From Thiomicrorhabdus indica (GTDB lineage Bacteria > Pseudomonadota > Gammaproteobacteria > Thiomicrospirales > Thiomicrospiraceae), in assembly GCF_004293625.1 (NCBI RefSeq), contig NZ_CP033040.1, positions 2,681,001 to 2,745,000 of the forward strand: a stretch of DNA of 64,000 nucleotides, written 5' to 3'. Positions within the stretch are counted from its first letter, which is position 1. The number at the start of each line of letters is the position of its first letter. This document shows positions 16,772 through 25,491 of this stretch, piece by piece. A model generated the notes under the pieces. It was not told the origin of the DNA, searched no databases, and saw nothing but the letters and a program-made list of their open reading frames with translations. A program made the position numbers and the translations under genes.

Positions 16772-16864
16772 AATTTGTGACAAATTAAATAAAAATGGTA
16801 AGTTAAAAGCTTAAATGTAATTATTTGTACATATTTGTTAACCTGTAAAACACCATATTTTACA
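16772..16864. promoter_or_regulatory. Candidate activator-binding sites between cynS and the osmC-like gene
   Basis: The 350-bp divergent gap holds three symmetric elements: AATTTG-TGA-CAAATT (16772-16786), TGT-N10-ACA (16816-16831), which has the form of a NifA-type upstream activator sequence, and TGTAAAA-N7-TTTTACA (16844-16864). All lie 35-125 bp upstream of the + strand promoter and 80-190 bp upstream of the minus-strand one, as enhancer sites should. Which is used, and by which activator, is unknown. Confidence 0.45.
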
Positions 16865-16896
16865 TAACACATTGTTTTTAATATCTTTTTTAAATT

Positions 16897-16913
16897 TTGG
16901 TATTCACGACGCT
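16897..16913 (+). promoter_or_regulatory. Possible sigma-54 promoter for the osmC-ACAD-rubredoxin operon
   Basis: TTGGTATTCACGACGCT keeps the GG-N10-GC spacing but matches only 8 of 14 informative consensus positions. It would start transcription near 16924, about 50 nt before the ATG at 16975. Weaker than the cynS promoter; support comes mainly from position. Confidence 0.4.
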
Positions 16914-16974
16914 ATAAGCACAACATATTTCAAAACACGAAATATCAATAATTGTTAATTTTAGGAGTAATACC

Positions 16975-17526
16975 ATGTCTGAAGTAGTTATCCCATCTTG
17001 CATCCGTCCAATCGATACTGACGGCTTAAACAAACTAGGTGAAGCAGGGAAAGCCGATCCAAATGCGATTAAAACAATTAAATCTAAAACCGTTTTAGAA
17101 GGTCAATTCAAGAACTATAACTATGTTCGCGACCTACCTGCAATTGTCGTTGATGAGCCACCAGGTCTTTTGGGTGAAGATACCGCACCAAACCCATCAG
17201 AAATGGCACTACTTTCTCTTGGTTCTTGTCTATCTGTTGGTGTTCAAGCCAATGCAACGAATCAAGGTATTCCACTTACAAAATTGGAAGTTTCTCTTGA
17301 AGCAGACCTAAACATCACTGCAGTCTGGGGAACAGGCGATCTAGATCCTAACAAACCACTTGGTGTGACAGATGTTCGCGCATATTTCACTATTGAATCT
17401 CCAGGAACACCAAAAGAGAAATTGGAAGAGCTAGTTGCTCATGCAATGAAATGGTCACCCGTTGCCAACACCTACTTAAACAAAGTAAACATGCTTGGCG
17501 AATTGGTTGAAGACACCAAACAATAA
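16975..17526 (+). CDS. OsmC-like protein lacking the second catalytic cysteine
   Basis: The 183-residue protein has the OsmC/YhfA fold signature PNPSEMALLSLGSCLSVGVQANATNQGI with Cys85 where the first thiol of OsmC peroxidases lies. The second site, normally CPVxNT, reads SPVANTY, with Ser161 instead of Cys. OsmC and Ohr reduce organic hydroperoxides with the Cys pair, so this protein is probably not a classical peroxidase; a binding or single-Cys role is possible. A strong ribosome site (TTAGGAGTAATACC) precedes the ATG. It is the first gene of an operon with an ACAD-fold enzyme (56 bp) and a rubredoxin reductase (38 bp). Confidence 0.85.
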   Translation: MSEVVIPSCIRPIDTDGLNKLGEAGKADPNAIKTIKSKTVLEGQFKNYNYVRDLPAIVVDEPPGLLGEDTAPNPSEMALLSLGSCLSVGVQANATNQGIPLTKLEVSLEADLNITAVWGTGDLDPNKPLGVTDVRAYFTIESPGTPKEKLEELVAHAMKWSPVANTYLNKVNMLGELVEDTKQ

Positions 17527-17582
17527 ACAGCAAATTTACAAAGAGTATCTGTAATGGATACTCTTTCTATGAGGAAAATGTA

Positions 17583-18677
17583 ATGATTGAACAAGTAATT
17601 CAAAACACACTCAAACCTCTGACCATTGACATTGATCACGGCACATACACCACCGAAGTTTTGGCGGAATTAGGGAAAGCCGGAGCCTATACGGAAATCG
17701 CACCTTCGGTAAGTGGCGGTGATTTGGACTTATTCAAAATCATTCAAAACATGGCGCAAGTTTCTGAAGAGTGCATGTCAACTGGTTTCATGATGTGGGC
17801 ACATGTTGTTTGCTGCTGGTACATCGAAAACTCGCAGAATGATTGGTTAAAGCAAAACATCCTGCCTAAGATGATTTCAGGCGAAGCCTTTGGGGCAACC
17901 TCGCTATCAAATCCTATGAAATATTTTGCAGGCATTGAGCCTCTTAAACTCAACGCAGTCGAAACAGAAGATGGCTATATTATCAACGGTACCTTACCTT
18001 GGGTTTCAAACTTGGCTCCAGATTCCTCTGAACACTTTTTTGGCTCCGTTTTCCATGTGGCTAATGAACAAGGTGAAACCCTACGCGATGTCATGGCCAT
18101 CATCCCATGTGACCTTGAAGGATTCAGCCTAAAACAACAGGTCGAATTTGTCGGTATGGAAGGAACCGGAACTTACGCAATGTTCTTTAAGGATGCGTTT
18201 CTACCTAAGAAGTATTTACTCGCTGACCCAGTTCAACCTTACTTGCAAAAAATTAAATCAGGGTTTGTGTTGTTACAAACAGGAATGGCAGCAGGCGTGA
18301 TTCAAGGCATGATTAACGACATGCACAAATCGAACCTATCACTTAGTGCAATTAACCAATTTTTGGACAACAAACCTGAAGAGTTGCAAGAAGAACTCGA
18401 TGACGCACTGGCAATGATTGCTAAGCAGTCCTCAGAAATTTACACCCCTGGAGACGATTTCTTCAGAGGTATTTTAGAAGCACGATTACTCGGAGCAGAA
18501 ATTTGCAAACGCGCAGCCGATTCAGTCATGCAACACGCAGGAGCCAAAGGCTACATCGTCGATGCTGCTGCACAACGTAAATGGCGTGAAGCCTATTTTG
18601 TAATTTTGGTTACGCCATCCATCAAACATTTACGCAAAGAAATTCAACGTCTGGAAGTAGGACTGGCTGCCGCTTAA
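17583..18677 (+). CDS. Acyl-CoA-dehydrogenase-fold flavoprotein (possibly monooxygenase)
   Basis: A 364-residue member of the acyl-CoA dehydrogenase superfamily: N-terminal helices, [21 protein letters not shown] (middle beta domain, FAD side), [35 protein letters not shown], and a C-terminal helical domain ending [36 protein letters not shown]. The classical catalytic Glu region near the C-terminus is not evident, and the ending resembles the flavin-dependent oxygenase branch (DszC, SfnC-like). It is followed by its likely electron donor, a rubredoxin-reductase fusion, which favours an oxygenase or a rubredoxin-linked oxidoreductase over beta-oxidation. Substrate unknown. Confidence 0.8.
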   Translation: MIEQVIQNTLKPLTIDIDHGTYTTEVLAELGKAGAYTEIAPSVSGGDLDLFKIIQNMAQVSEECMSTGFMMWAHVVCCWYIENSQNDWLKQNILPKMISGEAFGATSLSNPMKYFAGIEPLKLNAVETEDGYIINGTLPWVSNLAPDSSEHFFGSVFHVANEQGETLRDVMAIIPCDLEGFSLKQQVEFVGMEGTGTYAMFFKDAFLPKKYLLADPVQPYLQKIKSGFVLLQTGMAAGVIQGMINDMHKSNLSLSAINQFLDNKPEELQEELDDALAMIAKQSSEIYTPGDDFFRGILEARLLGAEICKRAADSVMQHAGAKGYIVDAAAQRKWREAYFVILVTPSIKHLRKEIQRLEVGLAAA

Positions 18678-18715
18678 ATAAAAAGTCAGCACCAGACGAT
18701 TTAAGGAGAATCATC

Positions 18716-20104
18716 ATGAGTAACAATAGTCAGGAATATCGAAAATACATCTGCAAAGTCTGTGGACTTATCTACGATGAAGCTGAAGGAGACCTCGATT
18801 CAGGTCTAGCCCCTGGAACACGCTTTGAAGATATTCCAGATGATTGGTATTGCCCTCTATGTTTGGTCACAAAAGCAGACTTTATTCCACTAGAAGAAAT
18901 GACGCATGCCGCTCCCGTTGATGCACAAGCCACCCATAAAGTCAGCGACAAATCCGATGTACTGATTATTGGCTCAGGCTACGCCGGTTGGCAAGTTGCT
19001 GAAGCCGTTCGCCAGGAAATGCCCGAGGCTGAAATCACATTGATTACAGCTGATGATGGCATCGTCTATCCAAAACCCTCCTTGTCGATGGCATTGAGAC
19101 AAGACCGAACCGCTGAAGATTTGAAAGAACTTAGTGCAGCGCAAAAATCGGCTGAACTTAATATTGGTGTCAAAACCCTTACTCGCGTGATGTCTGTCAG
19201 TCAGACCTATAAAAAAGTACTGACCACCCGAGGGAATTTTTACTATGACAAATTAATCATTGCCACCGGAGCCAAAGCACTTAAACCGCAAATAGCCGGA
19301 GACAGCGCTCACGAAATGGTGACACTCAACGACTTGCCAAGTTATCGTCGTTTCCGCGAAACCATTGAAACCATTGACCACATCACAATTATCGGCGGTG
19401 GATTAATTGGAACAGAAATGGCAGAAGATATTGCAGCGGCTGGCAAATCGGTCACACTCATGGTTCGAGAAGACCAATTAATGCCGGGAATGCTCCCTGA
19501 ACCGATTGCTGAAGATTTAGCCGACAAAATCCGTAAACAAGGTGTCGATATTCAATTTGGTCAGACCGTTGAAATAATGAATGGCTCTCAGGGAGACTAC
19601 CAATTAACGCTCGGCAACTCAGAAACGATGCAAACCGGAATGGTTTTATCCGCAATCGGGATTGCACCCAACACAGGGCTGGCTGAAAAGCTTGAATTGG
19701 AAATTGGACGAGGCATCAAGATTAATGAATTTTGCCAAACCTCAAACCCAGATGTGTATGCGATTGGTGACTGCGCTGAATCCTCGGCAGGCGTTCAAGC
19801 CTTTTTAGAACCGATTCGCCGACAAGCCAAAACGATTGCAGCACACCTAAAAGGTCGTAAAGATTTACCTTTCCATGCCGTGTCACCATTGATCAAAACC
19901 AAAACATCGACCCTTTCGATTATGTTGAGTTTACCGCTTGGTGCAAACGACCAAGAGTCTTGGGTGACTGAAACGGATATTGGTGAAAACCACAAACTGG
20001 TTTACAAAGATAATGAAGATCACTTATTAGGTTTTGCAGTGAGTGGCGCTTTAGTCAATCAAGCAAACAACCTTTATAAAGAAGTCACCGAAAATGCTGC
20101 CTAG
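18716..20104 (+). CDS. Rubredoxin-fused FAD/NAD(P)-dependent reductase
   Basis: A 462-residue fusion. Residues 1-55 are a full rubredoxin (Cys13, Cys16 in [14 protein letters not shown]; Cys46, Cys49 in WYCPLC) binding one Fe. The rest is a pyridine-nucleotide-disulfide-type flavoprotein: FAD motif IIGSGYAG (86-91), NAD(P) motif [14 protein letters not shown] (about 223-236) and the C-terminal FAD motif [12 protein letters not shown]. It would pass electrons from NAD(P)H via FAD to its own rubredoxin and on to an acceptor, most simply the ACAD-fold enzyme encoded just upstream. It ends the three-gene operon and is followed by a strong terminator. Confidence 0.93.
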   Translation: MSNNSQEYRKYICKVCGLIYDEAEGDLDSGLAPGTRFEDIPDDWYCPLCLVTKADFIPLEEMTHAAPVDAQATHKVSDKSDVLIIGSGYAGWQVAEAVRQEMPEAEITLITADDGIVYPKPSLSMALRQDRTAEDLKELSAAQKSAELNIGVKTLTRVMSVSQTYKKVLTTRGNFYYDKLIIATGAKALKPQIAGDSAHEMVTLNDLPSYRRFRETIETIDHITIIGGGLIGTEMAEDIAAAGKSVTLMVREDQLMPGMLPEPIAEDLADKIRKQGVDIQFGQTVEIMNGSQGDYQLTLGNSETMQTGMVLSAIGIAPNTGLAEKLELEIGRGIKINEFCQTSNPDVYAIGDCAESSAGVQAFLEPIRRQAKTIAAHLKGRKDLPFHAVSPLIKTKTSTLSIMLSLPLGANDQESWVTETDIGENHKLVYKDNEDHLLGFAVSGALVNQANNLYKEVTENAA

Positions 20105-20128
20105 CATTGACTAAACCCCCTTCAAACA

Positions 20129-20160
20129 AAAAAGCCCCAGAAATACTCTGGGGCTTTTTA
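20129..20160. terminator. Strong Rho-independent terminator
   Basis: AAAAAGCCCCAG (20129-20140) and CTGGGGCTTTTT (20148-20159) form a perfect 12-bp GC-rich stem with a 7-nt loop and a T-run on the + strand and an A-run 5' of the stem, so it can also act on the minus strand. It ends the osmC-like operon. Confidence 0.92.
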
Positions 20161-20192
20161 CATTATCCATTACTCATTTGAATCACAAGTTT

Positions 20193-20202
20193 ACCGGCCG
20201 GT
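20193..20202. repeat. Intergenic ACCGGCCGGT palindrome (TTTACCGGCCGGTAAA)
   Basis: Between convergent genes, 33 bp after the terminator. Shares about 20 bp of flanking identity with the copy at 3263. Confidence 0.95.
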
Positions 20203-20220
20203 AAACAATCTTAGACTTAT

Positions 20221-21960
20221 TTAAGTTTTATCTAAGCCCAATTTTTTAAAGCGATAATTAAACTGCCTTGGCGTCATGTTTAACATTCTAGCCGCATGGC
20301 TTTTATTTCCATGCGCTCGCTCCAATGTCTGCAACAATATGTCCACCTCATTTTCACTGACTTTCCAATAACTTCGTTTCGCGTCTTCTGCAGACCTAGA
20401 AACAGTGGCAACTTGACCGGCCGGTAATTGTGCAGCAGGAACCGCTTGCGGCGGCAAAAAACCACTTTCAGGCGCAAATGCTTGCGCACCCGTTTCTTGA
20501 GCTGAATTAGCATTAGCAAAACGATTGGCCACATATGGTGGCTCTTGCACCTCTTGCGAATTCAACATCGGTGCAGTCCGAGACTCTCCCGTAAACTGAA
20601 TCCCACTCTCTTCCGTTAGAATTTTTTGCATTAAAGTTTCATTAATCAAACGGCCATCATCGGCTAACAACACTGCTCGTTTAATGACATTCTCCAACTG
20701 ACGAATGTTTCCAGGCCACTCGTAGGTTTCTAAAAATGCTAAAGCGCCACGATCAAAAATAACATTCGAACCATACTCTTGGTTCGCTTGGTTTAAGAAA
20801 TGACGCGCCAATAAACGAATATCACCATCACGATCTCGCAAAGGCGGAAGCTCAATCGGAAACACATTCAAACGATAAAACAAATCCAAACGGAAGTTAC
20901 CTTCATTGACAGATGTTTGCAGATTTTTATGCGAAGCCACCACAATTCGAACATCTACCGGAATTGGCTTATTAGAGCCCACTCGAGTAATAGAGCGCTC
21001 TTCCAATACACGTAACAGCTTAGCCTGCAAGCCCAAATCCAAATCCCCGATTTCATCTAAAAACAGCGTTCCGTGATGAGCCATTTCAAGCTTTCCGATC
21101 TTGGTCGCTGTTGCGCCGGTAAACGCACCTTTTTCATGACCAAAAAGTTCTGACTCCAAAAGCTCCAATGGGATTGCGGCACAGTTTATGGCAATAAAAG
21201 GGCCATCCTGTCGATTCGATGCCATATGCAACATACGAGAGAACTTCTCTTTACCTGTTCCCGACTCACCTTTTAGCAACACCGTTACAGAAACATTGGC
21301 GGCACGCGCCGCTTTATTTAAAGAAGCCATAACCGCAGGGCTCTCACCAATAATTCCGTATTGACTCCCCTGACTTAAAGCAACTGCGCGTAACTGCTCA
21401 TTCTCCTCCTTCAGGATTTGTGTTTGCTTTTCCAACATGGCATTCACAGACAGAATCTCACTGACAAACAGAGCCATCAACTTCAGCACACTCAAGTCTC
21501 GATCCAATGAACGACTACGGTTTTTCAGGCGGTTCACCGCCATCACCCCCACCGCTTTTCCTTTTCGAAGAATCGGTGTAGCAATAAAGGCAACTGGCTC
21601 TTGAGGCAATGTGGCACGATCAACCGTTCGACAAAGATAATCATCTTCTAAATCAATATTAGGAATAATCACTGGGGTGGCCATTCGCATGACTTTACCC
21701 GTAATCCCTTCATTTACTGCAAATCGACTGCGCGCAATTTCAAGCTCGGTCAACCCAAAGGAATAGGCTGTCGACAATACGGAACTCCCAGGCTCTTTCA
21801 ATAAAACACGCCCACGATTCAACCCCATTTGTCGAGAGATCAAACTCAAAATTCGACTAATCGCCTCATCAGGTTTATGCGACAATTCAATCTGTTCCGC
21901 CGCTTCTTTAATGACGCTATATTCCGAATAATCCGCAATATCCAGTGTGTCTTTTGACAT
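20221..21960 (-). CDS. GAF-domain sigma-54-dependent activator (NifA-like)
   Basis: The 579-residue enhancer-binding protein has an N-terminal GAF sensor (about 25-175), an AAA+ ATPase (about 203-435) with Walker A GESGTGKE (231-238), the sigma-54 contact loop GAFTGA (278-283) and Walker [10 protein letters not shown] (299-307), a 90-residue low-complexity linker, and a C-terminal Fis-type helix-turn-helix ([23 protein letters not shown]). The architecture is that of NifA and AnfA-type regulators. Its gene lies between the oxidoreductase operon and the ABC importer, and TGT-N10-ACA and sigma-54 promoters exist nearby, so it is the natural regulator of the block. What the GAF senses is unknown. 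A Pro-Ala-Gly in the linker comes from an ACCGGCCGGT copy (20416). Confidence 0.93.
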   Translation of the reverse strand: MSKDTLDIADYSEYSVIKEAAEQIELSHKPDEAISRILSLISRQMGLNRGRVLLKEPGSSVLSTAYSFGLTELEIARSRFAVNEGITGKVMRMATPVIIPNIDLEDDYLCRTVDRATLPQEPVAFIATPILRKGKAVGVMAVNRLKNRSRSLDRDLSVLKLMALFVSEILSVNAMLEKQTQILKEENEQLRAVALSQGSQYGIIGESPAVMASLNKAARAANVSVTVLLKGESGTGKEKFSRMLHMASNRQDGPFIAINCAAIPLELLESELFGHEKGAFTGATATKIGKLEMAHHGTLFLDEIGDLDLGLQAKLLRVLEERSITRVGSNKPIPVDVRIVVASHKNLQTSVNEGNFRLDLFYRLNVFPIELPPLRDRDGDIRLLARHFLNQANQEYGSNVIFDRGALAFLETYEWPGNIRQLENVIKRAVLLADDGRLINETLMQKILTEESGIQFTGESRTAPMLNSQEVQEPPYVANRFANANSAQETGAQAFAPESGFLPPQAVPAAQLPAGQVATVSRSAEDAKRSYWKVSENEVDILLQTLERAHGNKSHAARMLNMTPRQFNYRFKKLGLDKT

Positions 21961-22013
21961 ACGCTTTCCTTGTTATGTATGCTTCAGGTTTACCACCAAG
22001 AGAGAATTAAATT

Positions 22014-22229
22014 ATGCCCATTGCCTGCGAACTCTATAGCCAACTTGAATTGGCGGCTATGCGCCAAACGTCTATTTTACTCTATTCAAATGACACCTTA
22101 GTTTACCAAGGAAAAGTCATTGATCTAGTCTGCTCTCAAGGGGAAGAATACTTAGTCACCCCTGAAAAGCAAAACATCCCATTAAAGGGCGCAAATCGAA
22201 TTGAGTTTGAACAAGATAGTCAATCTTAA
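22014..22229 (+). CDS. Rof (YaeO)-like Rho-binding antiterminator
   Basis: The 71-residue protein matches the Rof/YaeO pattern: an early Cys-x-x-x-x-x-LELA stretch (IACELYSQLELAAMRQ), a beta-rich core with a G-x-x-x-D-L-V turn (KVIDLVCSQGEEYLV) and a final IPLKGANRIEFE. Rof inhibits Rho by blocking RNA entry. It is divergent from the sigma-54 activator, 53 bp apart, and 10-12 residues shorter than E. coli Rof. Assignment rests on pattern recognition; no catalytic residues exist to test. A structured 92-bp inverted-repeat element follows its stop codon. Confidence 0.65.
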   Translation: MPIACELYSQLELAAMRQTSILLYSNDTLVYQGKVIDLVCSQGEEYLVTPEKQNIPLKGANRIEFEQDSQS

Positions 22230-22321
22230 TTATCGGTATAGGCACAAAAAAGACCCTCTCTGGCCGCCCTTAGCTTTATACCCGAATGGGTGAAAAGAAG
22301 CTTTTTTACCTATACCGATAA
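22230..22321. repeat. 92-bp hairpin element with perfect 13-bp ends
   Basis: TTATCGGTATAGG (22230-22242) and CCTATACCGATAA (22309-22321) are perfect inverted repeats, extended inward by A6G with CT6. The middle contains CCC-GAAT-GGG and no ORF. It begins at the last base of the Rof-like stop codon. It may be a miniature hairpin mobile element or an RNA structure at the transcript end. Confidence 0.6.
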
Positions 22322-22351
22322 CTCATTAAATCTATACACCGTAATAAACGA

Positions 22352-22390
22352 CAAAAGGCCTACCTTAATTAAATTAAGATAAGCCTTTGT
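22352..22390. terminator. Bidirectional terminator between Rof-like gene and ABC operon
   Basis: AAAGGC and GCCTTT with CTTAATT and AATTAAG inside form a long AT-rich stem in the convergent gap. T-tracts exist on both strands, so it can end both the + strand rof-like transcript and the minus-strand ABC operon. Confidence 0.7.
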
Positions 22391-22415
22391 ATTTAAAATA
22401 CTTTTTGACAATTAA

Positions 22416-23249
22416 TTAACTTGCATGCCATGAGTAACGTTTAATTAAGAACACAGCAATTGCATCCAATAAATAACCAATAACACCAATCACCACAACA
22501 ATAGCTGCCAAAGTATCGTATTCCAAAACATCGCGCGCATCATTGATGGCATAACCTAGGCCTGAAGTCACCCCCAGATATTCCGCTGGAACTAAGACCA
22601 CCCAAGCGACACCAATTGCTAAGCGAATTCCCGCAAAAACATCTTGTGCAATTGCCGGCATAATCACTCGACGTAACATTTGAAAACCATCTGCACCCAG
22701 ATTGCGAGCAACTCGGAACCAGTTTGGATCAATACGTTGCACACCATGTGCCGTACCGAAAACAATTGGCCAAACCGTTGCCATAACAATCAAGAAGATA
22801 ATCGCAGCATCCCAAGTTTCAAATGCCAGTACCGCAATTGGCATCCAAGCAAGTGGACTAACCATACGCAAAAACTGGAAAGGCATATTTGCTACTTGGC
22901 GAACTGCTAGGAAATACCCCATCATCACACCAACAGGAACCCCGATAACAATCCCCCAAAACAGCCCAATCGCTATACGGTACAGACTTGAGTAAATGGT
23001 TTCCCAGAGACTACCCGTTTCCAACATATAACCCAGTGCCGAGAACGTTGGACCTGGGGCGAAATCTGCAAATGCCGCCGTATCAGGATTACTGGCAATC
23101 GCCAGACCACCAAGCCACCAAAGAAGCAATAAAATCGACATACCCAGCACAGCGTTGGTAAAACTCTGTGCCCACATAGGAAGTTTTTTAAAGTTTTGCG
23201 AAAGGCTAGAGAAAAACTCTGCCCCCGCACTCATTTGTGCAGTGCTCAT
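22416..23249 (-). CDS. ABC importer permease (NrtB/SsuC/TauC type), cluster 1
   Basis: The 277-residue permease has six predicted membrane helices and the conserved cytoplasmic EAA loop for ATPase coupling (ARNLGADGFQMLRRVIMPAIAQDVFAGIRLAIGVAWVVLVPAE). It belongs to the nitrate/sulfonate/taurine/cyanate importer family. It overlaps the binding-protein gene by 4 bp (ATGA), so it is translationally coupled to it. An ortholog-like paralog lies at 35083-35913. Substrate cannot be read from the permease. Confidence 0.93.
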   Translation of the reverse strand: MSTAQMSAGAEFFSSLSQNFKKLPMWAQSFTNAVLGMSILLLLWWLGGLAIASNPDTAAFADFAPGPTFSALGYMLETGSLWETIYSSLYRIAIGLFWGIVIGVPVGVMMGYFLAVRQVANMPFQFLRMVSPLAWMPIAVLAFETWDAAIIFLIVMATVWPIVFGTAHGVQRIDPNWFRVARNLGADGFQMLRRVIMPAIAQDVFAGIRLAIGVAWVVLVPAEYLGVTSGLGYAINDARDVLEYDTLAAIVVVIGVIGYLLDAIAVFLIKRYSWHAS

Positions 23250-24505
23250 AGCTTAAACACCTCTTCACGAATTGTTGGGTTAGCTGGATCCACACCTTTG
23301 ACCTTATCCCAAACCTTGTATTTATCCATCGCGTTCTTAACGAACTCATAATCTACTAAATCATTCACCACAAAGTCAGTATCCAGTTCTTTCAAGAAGG
23401 TGGTATCACCGGTTACCAATGTCTCTTTTAACTGGTCAATGATAAATTTCGTTGCCGAAGGGTATGGATAAGGGTTGAAATCGATACGACCAACATCCCA
23501 ATCTTCATGCTTGATCGCATCCGGAGTTTCATAATTCGCCGGGCTATAATCAGTCATTGCTTTTAAGACAACTTTTGCTTTCATCGGCAAGTAGCGCTTG
23601 CCTTCACGAGAAAGCATTTTCGCAACCTCTTCTTTGTTCTCTTGTGCATAAACCGCACCGCGAACTACCGCATTCATGACTTTTTGTGACCACGCTTTGC
23701 GTTTCTCGGTATGCTCATCATGCATACAAACAACACAACAAGGATGGTTTTTCCAAATATCACCGGTAAAGCGAAGCATCTTACCACCCGCTAAAACCTC
23801 ACCTGCCGCATTGAATGGCTCCGCAACAATGTATGCATCGATTTTTTTAGCAGCCAATGCAGGAGGCATATCTGGTGGAGGCATAATCTGTAGATTGACT
23901 TGATTCGGTTTTAGCGGATCGGTCTGATCTTGAATCACCGGCTCCAAACCTGCGTCTTTCAACGCCATCTGTAGCACGATATTGTGCATTGAATACCAAT
24001 ATGGAACGGCCAACTGCTTTCCACCTAAATCGGCAAACGAATCCGCTTTAACGTGACGACCAACTACAACACCTGAACCGTTGGTATGCGCCCAACCTGT
24101 AATTTTTACTGGGAAGTTATTGTTGTAACGCATCCAAACAGGAATAGGCTTTAAGAAGTGCACCAAATTGAATTTATGTGCAGCAAAACCTTCGATTAAT
24201 GGCGACCAACCGCGAATCAACGTCGGCTTCTCGACTTTAAGCCCTTCATCTTCAAAAAAGCCCATCGCATGCGCAACAAGTAAAGCACTAGCATCAGTGA
24301 TTGGCAGATAACCGATACGCACCACTTCATCAAACGGCTCATCGGCGGCCATCGCTTGATTAGGCAGAGTTAAACCACCCAACGCTGCAGATAAACCACC
24401 AGCAGCAGCCATGGAATCTAAAATAAATTCACGACGGCCTTTTTTCGGGTTAAAAACATAATCGTGGTGAGCTAAAGGATTATCAGGACTACAGTATTGA
24501 CACAT
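23246..24505 (-). CDS. NrtA/CynA-type substrate-binding protein with Tat signal and Cys motifs, cluster 1
   Basis: A 419-residue periplasmic binding protein of the nitrate/cyanate/bicarbonate (NrtA, CynA, CmpA) family. I start at 24505 rather than the ATG 6 bp earlier since GGAG is 7 bp upstream. Tat-type signal: RREFI near residue 25 and AMAADE cleavage near 54. Before the twin Arg lies MCQYC, a Cys pair that would stay with the signal peptide. The mature protein has YSMHN, PPPDMPPAL and a Cys cluster DIWKNHPCCVVCMHDE (HPCC near 255). The same features recur in the paralog at 35932. Substrate likely a small anion; cyanate is suggested by nearby cynS but not proven. Confidence 0.88.
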   Translation of the reverse strand: MCQYCSPDNPLAHHDYVFNPKKGRREFILDSMAAAGGLSAALGGLTLPNQAMAADEPFDEVVRIGYLPITDASALLVAHAMGFFEDEGLKVEKPTLIRGWSPLIEGFAAHKFNLVHFLKPIPVWMRYNNNFPVKITGWAHTNGSGVVVGRHVKADSFADLGGKQLAVPYWYSMHNIVLQMALKDAGLEPVIQDQTDPLKPNQVNLQIMPPPDMPPALAAKKIDAYIVAEPFNAAGEVLAGGKMLRFTGDIWKNHPCCVVCMHDEHTEKRKAWSQKVMNAVVRGAVYAQENKEEVAKMLSREGKRYLPMKAKVVLKAMTDYSPANYETPDAIKHEDWDVGRIDFNPYPYPSATKFIIDQLKETLVTGDTTFLKELDTDFVVNDLVDYEFVKNAMDKYKVWDKVKGVDPANPTIREEVFKL

Positions 24506-24648
24506 ATTCATTCTCCAAAATTTTTAAAGCTGAACATTTATGCGTAACCGGTGACGATATAACAAATGGAGATTCGGCGGCGTTACTTAAAAGTTCAGTT
24601 AAAGTTGTATGATTAAAATTAAATAAAAAAGTAGTAATCAAAGAGGGA

Positions 24649-25491
24649 CTAAGATGCTTTGACCGCTTCGGTCAAAACAGGCGGTTCAACCTTAGGTCTA
24701 ACCACTTCCAAGCGCTCAAAAGGCTTATCTTGTTTGGCTTGGTCGATTTTTTCGAACTCAGCAAACAATTCGTCTTTCAAAACTGTAAATTCAGGGGTAT
24801 TACGATCTCGTGGATAATCTAAAGGAATCGATTTTTCGCCAACAATTTGGCCTGGGTTATGACTCATAATGACCACTTGATCCGCCATGGCAACTGCCTC
24901 TTCAATATCATGCGTAACCAACACCATGGTGATGTTTTGATCATGACAAATTTGAGCCACTTCCGTCTGCAGAGCAGTACGAGTAAAGGCATCCAGAGCT
25001 GAAAAAGGCTCATCCAACAACAAAACCTCTGGCTCTGTTGCTAACGAACGCGCCAGAGCAACACGTTGCTGCTGACCACCGGACAAATCTTGAACATTTT
25101 TATCTTTATGCTCACTTAAACCGACCATATCCAATAACTCTTCAACACGGTCATACTTTTCTTTGTAAGTCCCTGCAAACACCAAGCCTAAAGCAGCGTT
25201 TTCTCTCACCGTCATCCAAGGATAAAGTGAAGGTTTTTGAAACATCATGTTCCATTTCGCACTTGGCTTGGTTACCGTATGAGCTCTTATACGAACAGCT
25301 CCCTCGGTTGGTTTCAATAAACCTGCAACCATTTGCAGTAACGTCGATTTACCACAACCACTTCGACCAATTAAGGCAGTGAGCTGACCTTGAGGAATAG
25401 ATAAGTTAATATCATCCAATGTCGGCATTGTTTGTTGGCGGTTGTAATAATGGGTTAGATCTGTAATCCAAATCGGTGATGCGGTAGACAT
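24649..25491 (-). CDS. ABC importer ATPase (NrtD/SsuB/TauB type), cluster 1
   Basis: The 280-residue ATPase has Walker A GRSGCGKST (about 42-50), Q-loop FQKPSLYPW, signature LSGGQQQRVALARSLA, Walker B VLLLDEPFSALD and switch His in LVTHDIEEAV. First gene of the importer operon; AGGAGAG lies 6-9 bp before its ATG. A 143-bp gap separates it from the binding-protein gene, with no terminator obvious. Drives import through the permease at 22416. Confidence 0.94.
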   Translation of the reverse strand: MSTASPIWITDLTHYYNRQQTMPTLDDINLSIPQGQLTALIGRSGCGKSTLLQMVAGLLKPTEGAVRIRAHTVTKPSAKWNMMFQKPSLYPWMTVRENAALGLVFAGTYKEKYDRVEELLDMVGLSEHKDKNVQDLSGGQQQRVALARSLATEPEVLLLDEPFSALDAFTRTALQTEVAQICHDQNITMVLVTHDIEEAVAMADQVVIMSHNPGQIVGEKSIPLDYPRDRNTPEFTVLKDELFAEFEKIDQAKQDKPFERLEVVRPKVEPPVLTEAVKAS

